Part shown: positions 1-8,905 of the stretch, piece after piece | How positions within the stretch are numbered: the first letter of the stretch is position 1 | How the letters are laid out: the number at the start of each line of letters is the position of its first letter | Origin: Actinocrispum wychmicini | GTDB taxonomy: Bacteria > Actinomycetota > Actinomycetes > Mycobacteriales > Pseudonocardiaceae | Length of the DNA: 64,000 nucleotides | Reading direction: 5' to 3' | NCBI RefSeq assembly: GCF_004345645.1 | Contig: NZ_SLWS01000002.1 | Location: 186,001 to 250,000 of the forward strand | Program-made: the position numbers and the translations under genes | Notes under the pieces: model-generated | The model's input: the letters and a program-made list of their open reading frames with translations, nothing else | Database searches by the model: none | What the model was told of the DNA's origin: nothing

Positions 1-109
1 GGGGAATCCCGGCCAGTCTTCGGCGTGTTGACCTGAGCGGCGGTCTATTTGTTGAGAGAATTGGGTCACCAGACTCAAAACTCGAACAAATGGGCCGCCT
101 TACGTGCGT

Positions 110-242
110 TACACCACAGGACTTACTCGCGAACGCATCGTGAATCTCTGCGCGATCATCTATCGTGGCACGGTGGACGAGGAACAGACGTGTCCGCAGA
201 TCCTGGGATTGTTCAAATCCGGCAGTGGACTGGCCGGACGTT
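110..242 (+). pseudogene. IS5-type transposase N-terminal remnant
   Basis: A short reading frame without its own start reads RYTTGLTRERIVNLCAIIY and continues to a stop at 240-242. It resembles the N-terminal helix-turn-helix region of actinobacterial IS5-family DDE transposases. No DDE domain follows, and the next gene is on the other strand, so this is debris from an old insertion. Bases 1-109 and 243-271 show nothing else. The family call rests on recall of the N-terminal motif and is tentative. Confidence 0.4.
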
Positions 243-271
243 GACCAGTTGGGTGAATCGACTTGACACGT

Positions 272-631
272 TTACTGTGGCCCCCTCGCCCTGGCGAGCA
301 TGTCCGCCGGAGACTCGCCGGACATCAGGTCGCCCAGTGCCGCCCTGCTGGTGAACACGCGTAGTTCCTCGACCGTCTGGTTGTAGTTCAGGTCCTCGAC
401 CGCCTGGATGTCCCACTCCACCAGGCCCGCATAGGGTGCGACGATCGCGGCGACTTCACGCGAGGTCCCGACCTCGATCAGCACGAAACCCGCCAGTCCG
501 CTGGGAAAGGTGAACCAGGCGCGCACATCGGCCGGCCGGTTGGTGCCCGCGTCGTGCTGGCGCAGGAGCCGTCGGGCCAGGTCGCCGGCACGGACCTTCG
601 GCAACGCCCGGTAACCGCAATACCACATCAT
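272..631 (-). CDS. DUF3303-like small protein (dimeric alpha/beta-barrel type)
   Basis: A 119-residue protein begins MMWYCGYRALPKV. It has the layout of DUF3303-type proteins: a first strand, a central GFVLIEVGTSREVAA segment and a following VEWDIQAVEDL strand. Such proteins adopt a ferredoxin-like dimeric barrel and mostly have unknown roles. There are two adjacent ATGs at 631 and 628; the first is taken. It sits just downstream of a broken DNA glycosylase and ahead of transposase debris, in a decaying flank. There is no sign that it belongs to the polyketide cluster. Confidence 0.5.
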   Translation of the reverse strand: MMWYCGYRALPKVRAGDLARRLLRQHDAGTNRPADVRAWFTFPSGLAGFVLIEVGTSREVAAIVAPYAGLVEWDIQAVEDLNYNQTVEELRVFTSRAALGDLMSGESPADMLARARGPQ

Positions 632-663
632 CGAAACTCATTCCTTCCAGTCGGGTTGCGTTG

Positions 664-1108
664 TCACGCACAGGTTTCCAGCACGATCTGCCGCGCGACG
701 GCCCGGCGCAGGGCCACGTCGCCGGCCACGACGACCGGCCGGCCCAGCACCCGGACGGCGAACCATTCCGCGGTCCATCGGCCGATGCCGTGCAGCCTCG
801 TCAGTTCTGTGATCACTTCCTGGTCGTCCAGCCCGGCCCGCGTTGGTAGACGCAGTCGGCCGTCCCGCAGCGCAGTGGCGACACCGATCAGGTAGCTCGC
901 CTTGCGCTCGGACAGTTGCAGGGCCCGCAACTCGGCCACGGTCGTACCGGTGCCCGTCCAGCGTCAGCACGTGGATCAGGCGGTCGCCGTCCCAGCGGTC
1001 CAGTAGGTCGTCTCCGTTGCGGCGCAAGAACTCCACCGACGCGGCCACGTCAACCGGTCCGGGCAGCGGCACGGTGAGCCGCCGCGTCTGGCCGACTCCC
1101 GCGGTCAC
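664..1108 (-). pseudogene. AlkA-type DNA-3-methyladenine glycosylase, internally deleted and frameshifted
   Basis: Two pieces of one gene lie in different frames. The upstream piece (GTG at 1108, overlapping the stop of the 1105-1998 gene) gives RRLTVPLPGPVDVAASVEFL and reads to about 950. The downstream piece (939-664) gives LHGIGRWTAEWFAVRVLGRP followed by VVVAGDVALRRAV. The latter is the helix-hairpin-helix/GPD region that carries the catalytic Asp in the AlkA family. An intact enzyme has close to 300 residues; here about 120 residues between the pieces are missing and the frame changes. The gene is therefore dead unless a sequencing error is involved, which the size of the loss argues against. 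Confidence 0.6.
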
Positions 1109-1998
1109 GACGTGCCCGCCGTGGACAGCACGTCCAGGAGTTCCGCGTAGCTCAGGTTCTCCGCGGCGGCCAGCGCGGCCGACTGGCCGGTGGTGAGCAG
1201 GTCGGCGGCCGCGTCGCGCACCGCCGCCATCCCGAGACGGTAGAGCCTCGAACCCGTCGACAGCCGGCAAACGCCCAGTTCGGCCAGCACGTCAACCGGC
1301 GGCAGACTCGGGTCGGCCAGCAGGTTGAGCGGCGTGCCGGCCAACTCGCCGACCAGTTCGGCGATCAGGTCGCGGGCCTGCTGGTCGGGCACGTCCGGTC
1401 CAGGGAAGCCGGGCACGAACACGCAGTCCGCGCCGGCCTCCGCGTAACTCCGCAACCGGTAGACCGCGTGGGCCAGGCGGCAGTCCGGCCGCCCGATCCG
1501 CCGCCAGTAGACGTCGGTCCGCGCGTTGACCACGATCGGCACGCCCAACTGGCCGGCGGCGGACCGCGCGGCGGCGATCCGCGCGGCGTGCTCCTCCTCG
1601 GACCGCAGTTGGTTGGGTTGGCCAGGCAGGCCATCCTCCAGGTTCACCCCGACCGCGCCGGCGTCGATCACCGAGGCCACCGAGTCCGCGACCTCGTCCG
1701 ATGTGCTGCCGTATCCGGCCTCCAGGTCCACGGTCACCGGCAGGGCGACCGCGCGGATGAGCTGTGTGATGGCGGCCAGCAGTTGGTCCAGGCTCAGCAG
1801 TTCGCCATCCGGCAGGCCGTAGCCCGCGGCCATGCCGGCGCTGGTGGTGCCCAGCGCCCGCACCATAGGCACCCTCGCCAGCAACGCCGCGCTGCCGGCG
1901 TCCCACGCGTTGGGCAGCACGAGGACACCGGGCCCGGCGTGCATGCCGGCGAACCTCCTGGCCATGGCCTGTCGGGTGACGAGCAGCTCAGAGTCCAT
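1105..1998 (-). CDS. Isocitrate lyase/PEP mutase superfamily protein
   Basis: A 297-residue single-domain TIM-barrel protein. Family landmarks are PNAWDAGSAALLARVP near the N-terminus, the metal-binding VDLEAGYG, NLEDG and VVNARTDVYW. The family includes methylisocitrate lyase, PEP mutase and oxaloacetate-type hydrolases that make or break C-C, P-C or C-O bonds beside a carboxylate. The KKCGH loop of true isocitrate and methylisocitrate lyases is absent, so lyase activity on those substrates is unlikely and the reaction is open. The start is the ATG at 1998, which matches the family N-terminus; the upstream extension is low-complexity shadow. It may belong to acid metabolism linked to the cluster, but it lies outside the SARP-box units. 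Confidence 0.75.
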   Translation of the reverse strand: MDSELLVTRQAMARRFAGMHAGPGVLVLPNAWDAGSAALLARVPMVRALGTTSAGMAAGYGLPDGELLSLDQLLAAITQLIRAVALPVTVDLEAGYGSTSDEVADSVASVIDAGAVGVNLEDGLPGQPNQLRSEEEHAARIAAARSAAGQLGVPIVVNARTDVYWRRIGRPDCRLAHAVYRLRSYAEAGADCVFVPGFPGPDVPDQQARDLIAELVGELAGTPLNLLADPSLPPVDVLAELGVCRLSTGSRLYRLGMAAVRDAAADLLTTGQSAALAAAENLSYAELLDVLSTAGTS

Positions 1999-2108
1999 AT
2001 CGGACGGTCCCGTTCCCCAACCAGCCGGCCCAGGTGCGCCTTTCTTCCGCCAGCCGGTCCAGGGACGTCGCCCGCCTGCCGTTGCCATCACACACACCTC
2101 CCGGTTGG

Positions 2109-2879
2109 TCAGTAGCCAGACAGCAGCCACTGGACCCGGGACAGCTCCTCGGCGGTCCCGTGGCACAACAGCCGACCGAACGGGGTCGCCCGGCGGCCCC
2201 ACATGAACAGCAGCCGGGCGGCGGGGTCGCCCTCGATCAGTGCCTCGCCTGCCGGCTCGACCGCGGCTATCGACGGCTGGCCGCGATTGACGGTGACCAG
2301 CAGATCGGGTTGCCCGGTCGCGCGGATCCGGGCCTGCAGCGGTGCGCCGAAGCCGGCGCCGGTCGCGATCCCGCGTGCGGTCATCGGCAGCGGACCAATG
2401 AAATTGACCACGTGCATGAAGAGTTCCTCTTGGGACAGCAGTTTCTCGCTGATCTCGTCGCCACCCACCAGGTCCCAGCGGTGCACGGCACACTCGTCAC
2501 GTTGGTGCTTGATGAAACTGGTCGCGTGCGCTTGGCGCTTCGTCCAGAGCAGCACCGGATCCGGCTCCTTGTCGAACAGTTCCGCGAGGCTGGCCCGCAT
2601 CCGCCGTTCGCCCTCCTCGAAGGCCCGCATCAGGTCCGGCGCGGACAGCACGCGGAACTCCGGTTCACGCTCGTCAAAGGTCCTGGTGCGCTGCAGTGGC
2701 GTGCCGGCCATGTAGTTGTCGACGTGCCGGGTGATCTCGTAGTAGGTGCCGGTCACGTGCGCGGCCAACGTGTGCACGGTGCGCCCGGGGCACGCGGTCA
2801 GCGCATTGGGTAAGCTGGAGTCGAGCGCGGTCAGAAATTCGGCCGCCTCGAGCGGCTGCTGGCCGGTGTCGTTCGTCAT
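2109..2879 (-). CDS. Maleylpyruvate isomerase-like (MDMPI/DinB) mycothiol-dependent protein
   Basis: A 256-residue protein starting MTNDTG. It has the four-helix MDMPI N-terminal domain: a helix with CPGRTVHTLAAHVTGTYYEI and the conserved CAVHRWDLVGG, where the His residues would bind metal. A C-terminal domain of about 90 residues follows (ATGQPDLLVTVNRG, then a GDPAARLLFMWGRR-type motif). Members are mycothiol-dependent isomerases or transferases and are common in actinomycetes. The substrate is unknown. It lies between a decayed ArsR gene upstream and the PEP-mutase-like gene downstream. A start at 2879 places the first helix normally. Confidence 0.75.
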   Translation of the reverse strand: MTNDTGQQPLEAAEFLTALDSSLPNALTACPGRTVHTLAAHVTGTYYEITRHVDNYMAGTPLQRTRTFDEREPEFRVLSAPDLMRAFEEGERRMRASLAELFDKEPDPVLLWTKRQAHATSFIKHQRDECAVHRWDLVGGDEISEKLLSQEELFMHVVNFIGPLPMTARGIATGAGFGAPLQARIRATGQPDLLVTVNRGQPSIAAVEPAGEALIEGDPAARLLFMWGRRATPFGRLLCHGTAEELSRVQWLLSGY

Positions 2880-2943
2880 CGGTTCGGCTCCCTGGTGCGT
2901 TCGGATGCATTGAAGGAAACGGCCGGATCCGACCTGTGCCGCG

Positions 2944-3374
2944 TCAGCAGTTCCAGGCGAGGTGAAAGATCTCGGCCAGCGCCACCTGGCCCTGCGGGGT
3001 GACCTGCACGCTGCGGCCGACCGTGCGGCGACGGATCCACGACGCGGCAACGAAGTGGTCCATGATCGCCCGGCCGAGCTGTCCAGCGAGATGGTGCCGC
3101 TGCTCGCTCCAGTCCACGCAGTACCGGATCAGCGGGCGGTAACCGTCCGGGATCATGACGCCGGCATCGTGCGGGAACGTCCAGCCGGCCGGGGTGAGCG
3201 AATATTCCACGTCCCAGCCGTAGCCGGCGACCCGGTCCCGACCGCGGCCAGCGCCCTGCCACCGTTTAGCGCCATCAGCACCCGACGCCGGGTCCGATCG
3301 GCCAGGAGGGTCCCGATCTCGGCGATCTCGACATCGCCGAGAACCGCCTCGGTCCCCGTGCGCATAGTGGACAT
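2944..3374 (-). pseudogene. ArsR-type regulator, internally deleted
   Basis: The N-terminal piece from ATG 3374 reads EIAEIGTLLADRTRRRVLMAL, which is helix 1 and 2 of an ArsR winged helix. It then runs out of frame after GGRALAA. In another frame the C-terminal sensor half continues as VEYSLTPAGWTFPHDAG and ends WRRRT-type basic residues and AEIFHLAWNC at 2944. The recognition helix and wing, roughly 80-100 residues, are gone. DNA binding should therefore be lost. Like the glycosylase at 664-1108 it has an internal deletion, so the flank is decaying. Confidence 0.55.
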
Positions 3375-3389
3375 TGCCAACCCTGACCG

Positions 3390-4382
3390 TTACGTGCTCG
3401 CCGAGCTGAGCATCAGGCGCCGGTCACGCGAATCCTCGGCCGGAATGCCCGCCTCGCGGACCGCCTCGATCAGCGTGTCCCGCAGGCCGCCGATATCGGC
3501 GAGGGTGCCGAAGAACGCGTCCGCGAGCACGTCGATCACCGCCGACGCCCGGAACAGGTCGACGCCTTTGCTGGCCAACCGATCCAGATCGGCGTCGGTC
3601 AGATAGCTGAAATAGCCCGCGTTCTCCTTGTCCTGCGGCCGGGCCGGCACGGGTTGTCCGGCCGAGACCCGGTGCATGAGGTCCAGCATGAGGCTGGCCG
3701 AGTCGGTGGCGTGCGCCATCATGTTCTCCAGGAACGAACGCGAATAGCTCAACGGGAAGCTGGCCTGTCCGACCACATCGCCGGTGTCGAGCTCCGCGTC
3801 GACATGATGCATCGTGAAGCCGGCGCGCGGCGCGCCATCGATCATCGACCGCGCGAACGTGGTGACGCCCCGGTAGAACGGCAGCAGGCCGGGATGCGCG
3901 TTCACGAACAGGGAACCCGGCCGGCTGAGCGTGTCGATGATGGGCTGGCGGAACTTCTGGTAGCAGCGGACCGACACGGAGATGTCCAGGTTCTCATCGG
4001 CCAGTCCCGCGACGAACTCGGGGTCGTTGACATCCTTCACGTCCCGGACAGTGGACCCGGGGGGCACCAGTGCCCGCCAGCCGGCCGGGGTGTTGAAGTA
4101 GTCCGGTGCCGGTGTGCCGAAGTTGTCCACATACGGATACACGTGCTCCTGCAACAACACGTGCTCGACGAAGTACAACTGCCATAGTCGTCGCGGGTGG
4201 TTGCGATGGGGCCGCGAATGGGTCAGGAAGACATGGACGGTGGCTCCGGAGCGGAGCAGAATCGGTAACAGCCGATTGACGGTGATATGGCTGGTGATGT
4301 CGCTGTTCAGGAAGAAAGCGACCCGAATCGGGCGCCCCAGCTTGCTGAGGACTAATGGGGATACTGGTGCCGCGGGCGGCAT
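3390..4382 (-). CDS. Formyltransferase-fold enzyme (methionyl-tRNA formyltransferase-like)
   Basis: A 330-residue protein with the formyltransferase Rossmann domain. It has an N-terminal RVAFFLNSDITSH strand-loop, the catalytic-site segment NAHPGLLPFYRG (Asn and His of the Asn-His-Asp triad) and the DTGDVV segment carrying the Asp. Family enzymes move a formyl group from 10-formyl-tetrahydrofolate to an amine. The C-terminus lacks the tRNA-binding OB fold of Fmt, so the substrate is probably a small molecule or sugar. No aminotransferase is visible in the window, so the acceptor amine is unexplained. It lies 48 bases downstream of the NIPSNAP-like gene and is probably co-transcribed with it and the MFS gene. 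Confidence 0.7.
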   Translation of the reverse strand: MPPAAPVSPLVLSKLGRPIRVAFFLNSDITSHITVNRLLPILLRSGATVHVFLTHSRPHRNHPRRLWQLYFVEHVLLQEHVYPYVDNFGTPAPDYFNTPAGWRALVPPGSTVRDVKDVNDPEFVAGLADENLDISVSVRCYQKFRQPIIDTLSRPGSLFVNAHPGLLPFYRGVTTFARSMIDGAPRAGFTMHHVDAELDTGDVVGQASFPLSYSRSFLENMMAHATDSASLMLDLMHRVSAGQPVPARPQDKENAGYFSYLTDADLDRLASKGVDLFRASAVIDVLADAFFGTLADIGGLRDTLIEAVREAGIPAEDSRDRRLMLSSAST

Positions 4383-4430
4383 TGTCGACTCCTCAGGCTT
4401 TGATGCGTGAATGGGTCGAGCGCAGATCGG

Positions 4431-4730
4431 TTACACTGGTCGCAGGAACGACCGACTTTCCACGAGAATGCAACGGGTGTCACGGGCATGCGCGAAGTTC
4501 GCCTTCGCGTCCGGGTCGGCGGCCAGCCGCTCCCGGTAGCGCTCGTAGTCGGCGAGCGAATCGAAATTGATGAGCGCCTGGGCGTAGTTGTTGGCGCCGT
4601 CCTTGGGCAGGTAGTACCCGACGAGCTGGCCGCCGCAACGCTCGACGATCGGCGGCCACGTGGTCGCGTACTTCTCGAAGTCGTCAATGCGGAACGGGTC
4701 GAGCGTATACTGAATGCAACAGGTGATCAT
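4431..4730 (-). CDS. NIPSNAP/ABM-like small protein
   Basis: A 99-residue ferredoxin-like protein starting MITCCIQYTLDPFRIDDFEKY, with the typical GGQLVGYYLPKDGANNYAQAL middle strand pair of the NIPSNAP family. Its start overlaps the MFS stop by four bases (ATGA), so the two are translationally coupled. In antibiotic clusters related dimeric barrels act as cofactor-free monooxygenases or as polyketide cyclases. No direct evidence selects between those and a housekeeping role. Confidence 0.7.
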   Translation of the reverse strand: MITCCIQYTLDPFRIDDFEKYATTWPPIVERCGGQLVGYYLPKDGANNYAQALINFDSLADYERYRERLAADPDAKANFAHARDTRCILVESRSFLRPV

Positions 4731-6184
4731 TTGTTGTGCACCTCCTGGTTCTTCCCGGCACGGCTGGGGTTGCGCACCTTCAGTAGTGCGATCAGACAGC
4801 CGAGGAATTCCACCGCGCAGCTCACCAGCAGCGCGCCCCGCAGGCCGCTGAGGAACGCGGGTCCATGTATCGCGCCCGCGCTGATGACCGCCAGCGTGGT
4901 GCCCATGACCGCGACACCCAGCGAGGAGCCGAACATCCGCACCAGGTTGACGATCCCGGACGCCAGCCCGGCCAACTCGGAGCTCACGGCGGACACGGCG
5001 ACGCCGACTACCGGCCCGGTGTTGCCGGCGAGCCCGATGCCGACGATCACGAAGGAAATCTCGATCAGCCAGATGTTCCCGTCGCCGCCGACCACTGCCC
5101 AGAACAGCACGCCGACGCCCATCGCGAACATCCCGGTGATCATCGGCAACCTGGGCCCGTAGCGGGTGGTGAGCCGCCCCACGACCGGCGAAAGGGCCAT
5201 GAACACCAACGGCATCGGTAGCATCTCAAGGCCGGCGACCAACGGCGTGGTACCACGCTCCTGCTGGAACGCGAGGCTCACCAGCATGAACAGGCCGTAC
5301 ATCCCGAACGTCATGCACCCGGCGACCACCGAGGCCACCGGCAACTGGCCACGGCGCACCAGATTCAGCGGCACCATCGGGCTGGGATGCCGGTTCTCGA
5401 CGTAGAAGAACAGCCCGGCGGAGAGCAGGCAGACCACCACACACCCGATGACCGTTGGCGATGTCCAGCCCAGATTCCGACCGTCCACCACCACGAACGT
5501 CAGCAGGCCCAGGGCAACCGTGCACAGCACCTGGCCGCGGACGTCCAATCGGCGGGCGTTCGGGTTGCGCGACTCAGGCACGTTGGTGAACGCCAATATC
5601 AGCGACAAGATGCCGATCGGCACGTTGACCCAGAAGATGAAGTTCCAGTTGATCTCCTGGACGACCAGGCCACCGATGGTCGGTCCGGCGGCCACGCCGA
5701 GCCCGGCAACCACCGACCACGCGGCCATGGCGCGGTTGCGCTCGCGCTTCCCGGGAAACGCGGTGGCCAGGATGGCGAGGCTCTGCGGCACCATCAGGGC
5801 CGATCCGACGCCCTGCACCACACGGCCGGCGAAGAGGACCGGGATGGTGCCGGCCAGCGCACACACGATCGAGCCGATGATGAACACGGCGATGCCGATG
5901 CGGAACAGCAGGCGTCGGCCGAACCGGTCACCGAGCGTGCCGCCGCTCATCAGCAGCGCGGCGTAGGTGACGCTGTAGGCGATGATGATCCCCTGCTGGG
6001 CGTCCAGCCCGCCGCCAAGCGCCCGCCCCATCGCGGGCAGCGCGAGGTTGATGGCGGTGGTGTCGACCTGGCCGAGAAACAACCCGAGGCAGATGGCGAG
6101 CAGGGTCAGAATCGGTCTGGCCATCGGGTCCCGACCAGGTGGCCCAGCTGATGTGGACTCGGCGGCTGATCGTTGGATCGTCAT
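4727..6184 (-). CDS. MFS drug-exporter, DHA2 (14-TM) family
   Basis: A 485-residue membrane protein. The first helix carries FLGQVDTTAINLALP, the motif D1 region of 14-TM drug/proton antiporters. Motif A is seen as GGTLGDRFGRRL and motif C-like glycines as VVAGLGVAAGPTIGG. These EmrB/QacA-type pumps export drugs across the cytoplasmic membrane using the proton gradient. It is probably a self-resistance or export function for the neighbouring cluster, but no SARP box lies upstream. The start at 6184 is preferred for its fit to the family; an ATG at 6232 is possible. Neither has a strong ribosome-binding site. Confidence 0.85.
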   Translation of the reverse strand: MTIQRSAAESTSAGPPGRDPMARPILTLLAICLGLFLGQVDTTAINLALPAMGRALGGGLDAQQGIIIAYSVTYAALLMSGGTLGDRFGRRLLFRIGIAVFIIGSIVCALAGTIPVLFAGRVVQGVGSALMVPQSLAILATAFPGKRERNRAMAAWSVVAGLGVAAGPTIGGLVVQEINWNFIFWVNVPIGILSLILAFTNVPESRNPNARRLDVRGQVLCTVALGLLTFVVVDGRNLGWTSPTVIGCVVVCLLSAGLFFYVENRHPSPMVPLNLVRRGQLPVASVVAGCMTFGMYGLFMLVSLAFQQERGTTPLVAGLEMLPMPLVFMALSPVVGRLTTRYGPRLPMITGMFAMGVGVLFWAVVGGDGNIWLIEISFVIVGIGLAGNTGPVVGVAVSAVSSELAGLASGIVNLVRMFGSSLGVAVMGTTLAVISAGAIHGPAFLSGLRGALLVSCAVEFLGCLIALLKVRNPSRAGKNQEVHNK

Positions 6185-6353
6185 GCCCGTGACGCTATCG
6201 CCGGAACGGTTCGACCCAGGCCGAACCGACATGGGCTGCTCGCTGAACTGGGTAAACGTGTCTCGATGCGAACGGTTGCCAACCGATCGGATGAACCAGT
6301 CAACGCTGCAGCACCGTCGGACGCCGGGAGCCGCTTGTCGTCCTGAGTACCGC

Positions 6354-6478
6354 GACGCAGCCGTTCCGCACATAGTTCTCGGTCGCGGCGAACATCATCG
6401 CGATCTCGCCCACGGGCCGCTCCTGCACCGACGCGCGTCGACCTGGTGGTCTTCACCAACCGCTGCGTCTTCGAGGGC
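6354..6478 (-). pseudogene. IS630-family transposase remnant
   Basis: On the minus strand one frame reads TQRLVKTTRSTR and another reads VQERPVGEIAMMFAATENYVR. Both match consecutive parts of the transposase N-terminus in the two IS630-like elements at 51497-52090 and 53891-54343 (QRLVKVTRSTR and VQGRSARDIAVMFAATDS). About a dozen residues between them are lost and the frame differs. It sits in the roughly 300-base gap between the MFS gene and the CoA-transferase gene. It marks an old insertion at the left border of the SARP-controlled cluster. Confidence 0.6.
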
Positions 6479-6488
6479 CAACCATCCG

Positions 6489-7706
6489 CTATCCCATCAG
6501 GGATGTTTCGAGGGCGGCTTGCCGATCGGGGTGCACGATGGCGAGCAGGCGCTCGTAGCGCTCACGCAAAGAGCGTCCGCGCAGATCTGCCACGCCGAAC
6601 TCGGTGACGATCACACCGGCATCCGCGCGGGCGGTGCTGACCGGGCCGCTCAGAGTGGCCACGATGCGGGCCGCAGGCAGGGCGACTATGGGCAGGCCGC
6701 CGGGGGATGCGGCGGCACCGCGCAGGAAGTCGGCTGCTCCACCGACAGCGCCAACGTAGCGGCCTCGAGCGACCTCCGTGTTCGTCTGACCCGTCAGGTC
6801 CACTTCGATCGCGGTGTTGATGGCCACGAATCGTTGCTGGGCCGCGAGGGTGGCGTGGGCGTGGGTGTACCGGGTGTCGGCAAGACGGATCGCGGGATTG
6901 CGGTGGGCGAAGGTGAACAGGCGGTCGGAGCCGATCAAGGCGCCCGCCACCGCGCGGCCGCGGTCAAGAGTCTTGCGGGCATTGGTGACTACGCCCGCGG
7001 CCATCAGATCAGCGACCCTGTCGTTGATCAGTCCGGAGTGGACACCAAGGTGGCGGTGGCCGGACAGCTCCGCCAGAACGGCCTCGGGCAGCGCGCCGAT
7101 CCCCACCTGCAGGGTCGAGCCGTCCTCGACCAGGCCAGCCACCGTCTTGGCGATCCGCCGCTGGAGCAGATCCGGCTCGTCACGGTTCGGACAGGTGGGC
7201 GACCGGGAAGTGTGGATCACGACATCCAGGTCCGCCGCGGTCAGGGTCCGGCTGCCATGGGTCCACGGCACCGCTTCGCTTACCTCGGCGATCACTGTCC
7301 TGGCCGTGTCGATGGCCGCGGGCAGATACTCCTCGGCCAGTCCCAGGCTGTGCCGGCCGACCGAGTCCGGCGCGGGCAGCGACAGCAACACCACGTCGAC
7401 CGGCAGCACACCCGAAGTGATCAGCCGCGGAAACGCCGAATAATGGCAGGGCAACACATCCAGCACGCCCGCCCGATCCAGCGACCGGTTCGCGCCACTA
7501 CCGGTGTACGACACGAACCGCACATGATCGGCGTGTTCCGGGCGTACCGTGTCCGACGTCGGCACGCCAAGAAAACACCGGAAGCCACCGATCCGGGCAC
7601 GCTGGGCCATCAGCTGCTCGGTCAAGGTCCGTGGCTCGGCGCACGCCTGGCCCCAGAGCACCGTGTCACCCGGACGGACATACCGAGCGAAGTCCACTGT
7701 GGTCAC
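6489..7706 (-). CDS. Acetyl-CoA hydrolase/CoA-transferase family protein
   Basis: A 405-residue family I CoA-transferase relative. The C-terminal half carries INTAIEVDLTGQTNTE and a GGAADFLRGA motif, and the end shows VIVTEFGVADLRGRSLRERY, all typical of acetyl-CoA hydrolases and 4-hydroxybutyrate-CoA transferases. These move CoA between carboxylic acids through a glutamyl-thioester. The GTG start at 7706 overlaps the upstream CaiB-type gene's stop (GTGA), so the pair is coupled. With the LLM oxidoreductase they form one operon, divergent from leuA. A role in making or recycling a CoA-activated branched acid is inferred. Confidence 0.85.
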   Translation of the reverse strand: MTTVDFARYVRPGDTVLWGQACAEPRTLTEQLMAQRARIGGFRCFLGVPTSDTVRPEHADHVRFVSYTGSGANRSLDRAGVLDVLPCHYSAFPRLITSGVLPVDVVLLSLPAPDSVGRHSLGLAEEYLPAAIDTARTVIAEVSEAVPWTHGSRTLTAADLDVVIHTSRSPTCPNRDEPDLLQRRIAKTVAGLVEDGSTLQVGIGALPEAVLAELSGHRHLGVHSGLINDRVADLMAAGVVTNARKTLDRGRAVAGALIGSDRLFTFAHRNPAIRLADTRYTHAHATLAAQQRFVAINTAIEVDLTGQTNTEVARGRYVGAVGGAADFLRGAAASPGGLPIVALPAARIVATLSGPVSTARADAGVIVTEFGVADLRGRSLRERYERLLAIVHPDRQAALETSLMG

Positions 7707-8905
7707 TCGACGACCCCGGTGGCCCGCAGCCGGGTGATCACGGCCGGGTCATAGCCGAGTTCGGCCAGCACGGCGCCGGTGTGTTCGCCGAGCGCCGGAA
7801 TCGGGTCCATCCGGGCCGCCACGTCCGCGAAGCCGATCGGCGGCAGGATCGTCCTGACCGGACCGACCGGCGACCCGACCTCGCGCCATCGGTCCCGGTC
7901 GCGCAGTTGCGGGTGGGCGGCCAGGCCGTGCCCGTCGTTGACCGTCGCGTTCGGTATCCCCACCTCGTCGAGCCTGCGGACGAGATCGGCGCGATCGAGC
8001 CGCGATGTCGCCGCGACGACCGCGGCGTCGACGTCCGCGCGGTTGGCGACCCGCACCTGGTTCGTCGCGAACCGCGGGTGGGTGGCGAGCTCGGGCCGGT
8101 CGAGCACCTTGGTCGCCAGCAGCGCCCAGCCGGGATCGGTCTGCACACCGATGATCACGTCACCACCGTCACGGGTGGGAAACGCGCCATAGGGCACGAC
8201 CACGGGATGGCTCAACGCCGAACGCTCGGGCGGCGCACCGGCGTACAGCGTGGTGTACATGACGTGCGCCATCCACTCGGCGGCCGCGTCGAACATCGTG
8301 ACGTCCAGGGACGCCCCCTCGCCGGTCCGTGCCCGCCGGACCAACGCGGACAGCACGCCCGAGAACGCGTACATCCCGGCGGCGATGTCGCAGATGGGCG
8401 TCCCCACCTTGACCTGGGTCTGCGGGGTCCCGGTCACCGAGATGATCCCGGCTTCCGCCTGCACCAGCATGTCGAAAGCCCGTTTCCCGCGGTAGGGACC
8501 GAGCTCGCCGTACCCGGAAATGTCCACCGTGATCAGTTTCGGGGCACTGGCCCGCAGCCGCGCCTGGCCGAAACCCAGACGCGCCGCGGCGCCGGGCGCC
8601 AGGTTCTGCACGAAGACGTCGGCGTTGGACACCAGCTTCGCCAGGATGTCCCGGCCTTCCTGCTGCTTGAGGTCGAGCGCCACCGACTCCTTCGACCGGT
8701 TGAGCCACGCGAAATGGCTGCCGAGGCCGCCGCGGATGGCCTGGTCGTAGCCACGGGCGAAGTCGCCGCCGCCGACCCGTTCGACCTTGATCACCCGCGC
8801 GCCGAGGTCCGCGAGCTGACGGGTGGCGAACGGCGCGGCCACCGCCTGCTCCAGCGCCACCACCACAATCCCGTCAAGGGGCACCATGCTCATCTCCCGT
8901 CTCAC
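7703..8905 (-). CDS. CaiB/BaiF (family III) CoA-transferase
   Basis: A 400-residue protein with the interlocked-dimer CoA-transferase pattern: MVPLDGIVVVALEQAVAAPF at the start, LADLGARVIKVER, WLNRSKESVALDLK, and GEGASLDVTMFDAAAEW with the Asp that forms the acyl-aspartate intermediate. Family members transfer CoA among carboxylates such as carnitine, formate/oxalate, bile acids and 2-methylmalate-type acids. It overlaps the LLM gene (start 8905, LLM stop 8902) and the downstream CoA-transferase. The operon shares a divergent promoter with leuA, so activation of a 2-alkylmalate or a derived acid is a reasonable guess. Confidence 0.85.
   Translation of the reverse strand: MRREMSMVPLDGIVVVALEQAVAAPFATRQLADLGARVIKVERVGGGDFARGYDQAIRGGLGSHFAWLNRSKESVALDLKQQEGRDILAKLVSNADVFVQNLAPGAAARLGFGQARLRASAPKLITVDISGYGELGPYRGKRAFDMLVQAEAGIISVTGTPQTQVKVGTPICDIAAGMYAFSGVLSALVRRARTGEGASLDVTMFDAAAEWMAHVMYTTLYAGAPPERSALSHPVVVPYGAFPTRDGGDVIIGVQTDPGWALLATKVLDRPELATHPRFATNQVRVANRADVDAAVVAATSRLDRADLVRRLDEVGIPNATVNDGHGLAAHPQLRDRDRWREVGSPVGPVRTILPPIGFADVAARMDPIPALGEHTGAVLAELGYDPAVITRLRATGVVE

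Noticed and set aside
6230..6290. A possible fifth SARP site upstream of the MFS gene
   Set aside because: Only one TCGAGAC word is present on the minus strand; the words at +11 and +22 do not fit.
5982..7754. A 590-residue plus-strand open frame
   Set aside because: It lies antisense to the MFS and CoA-transferase genes, with Arg/Gln/Gly-rich composition and no domain; it is a high-GC shadow.
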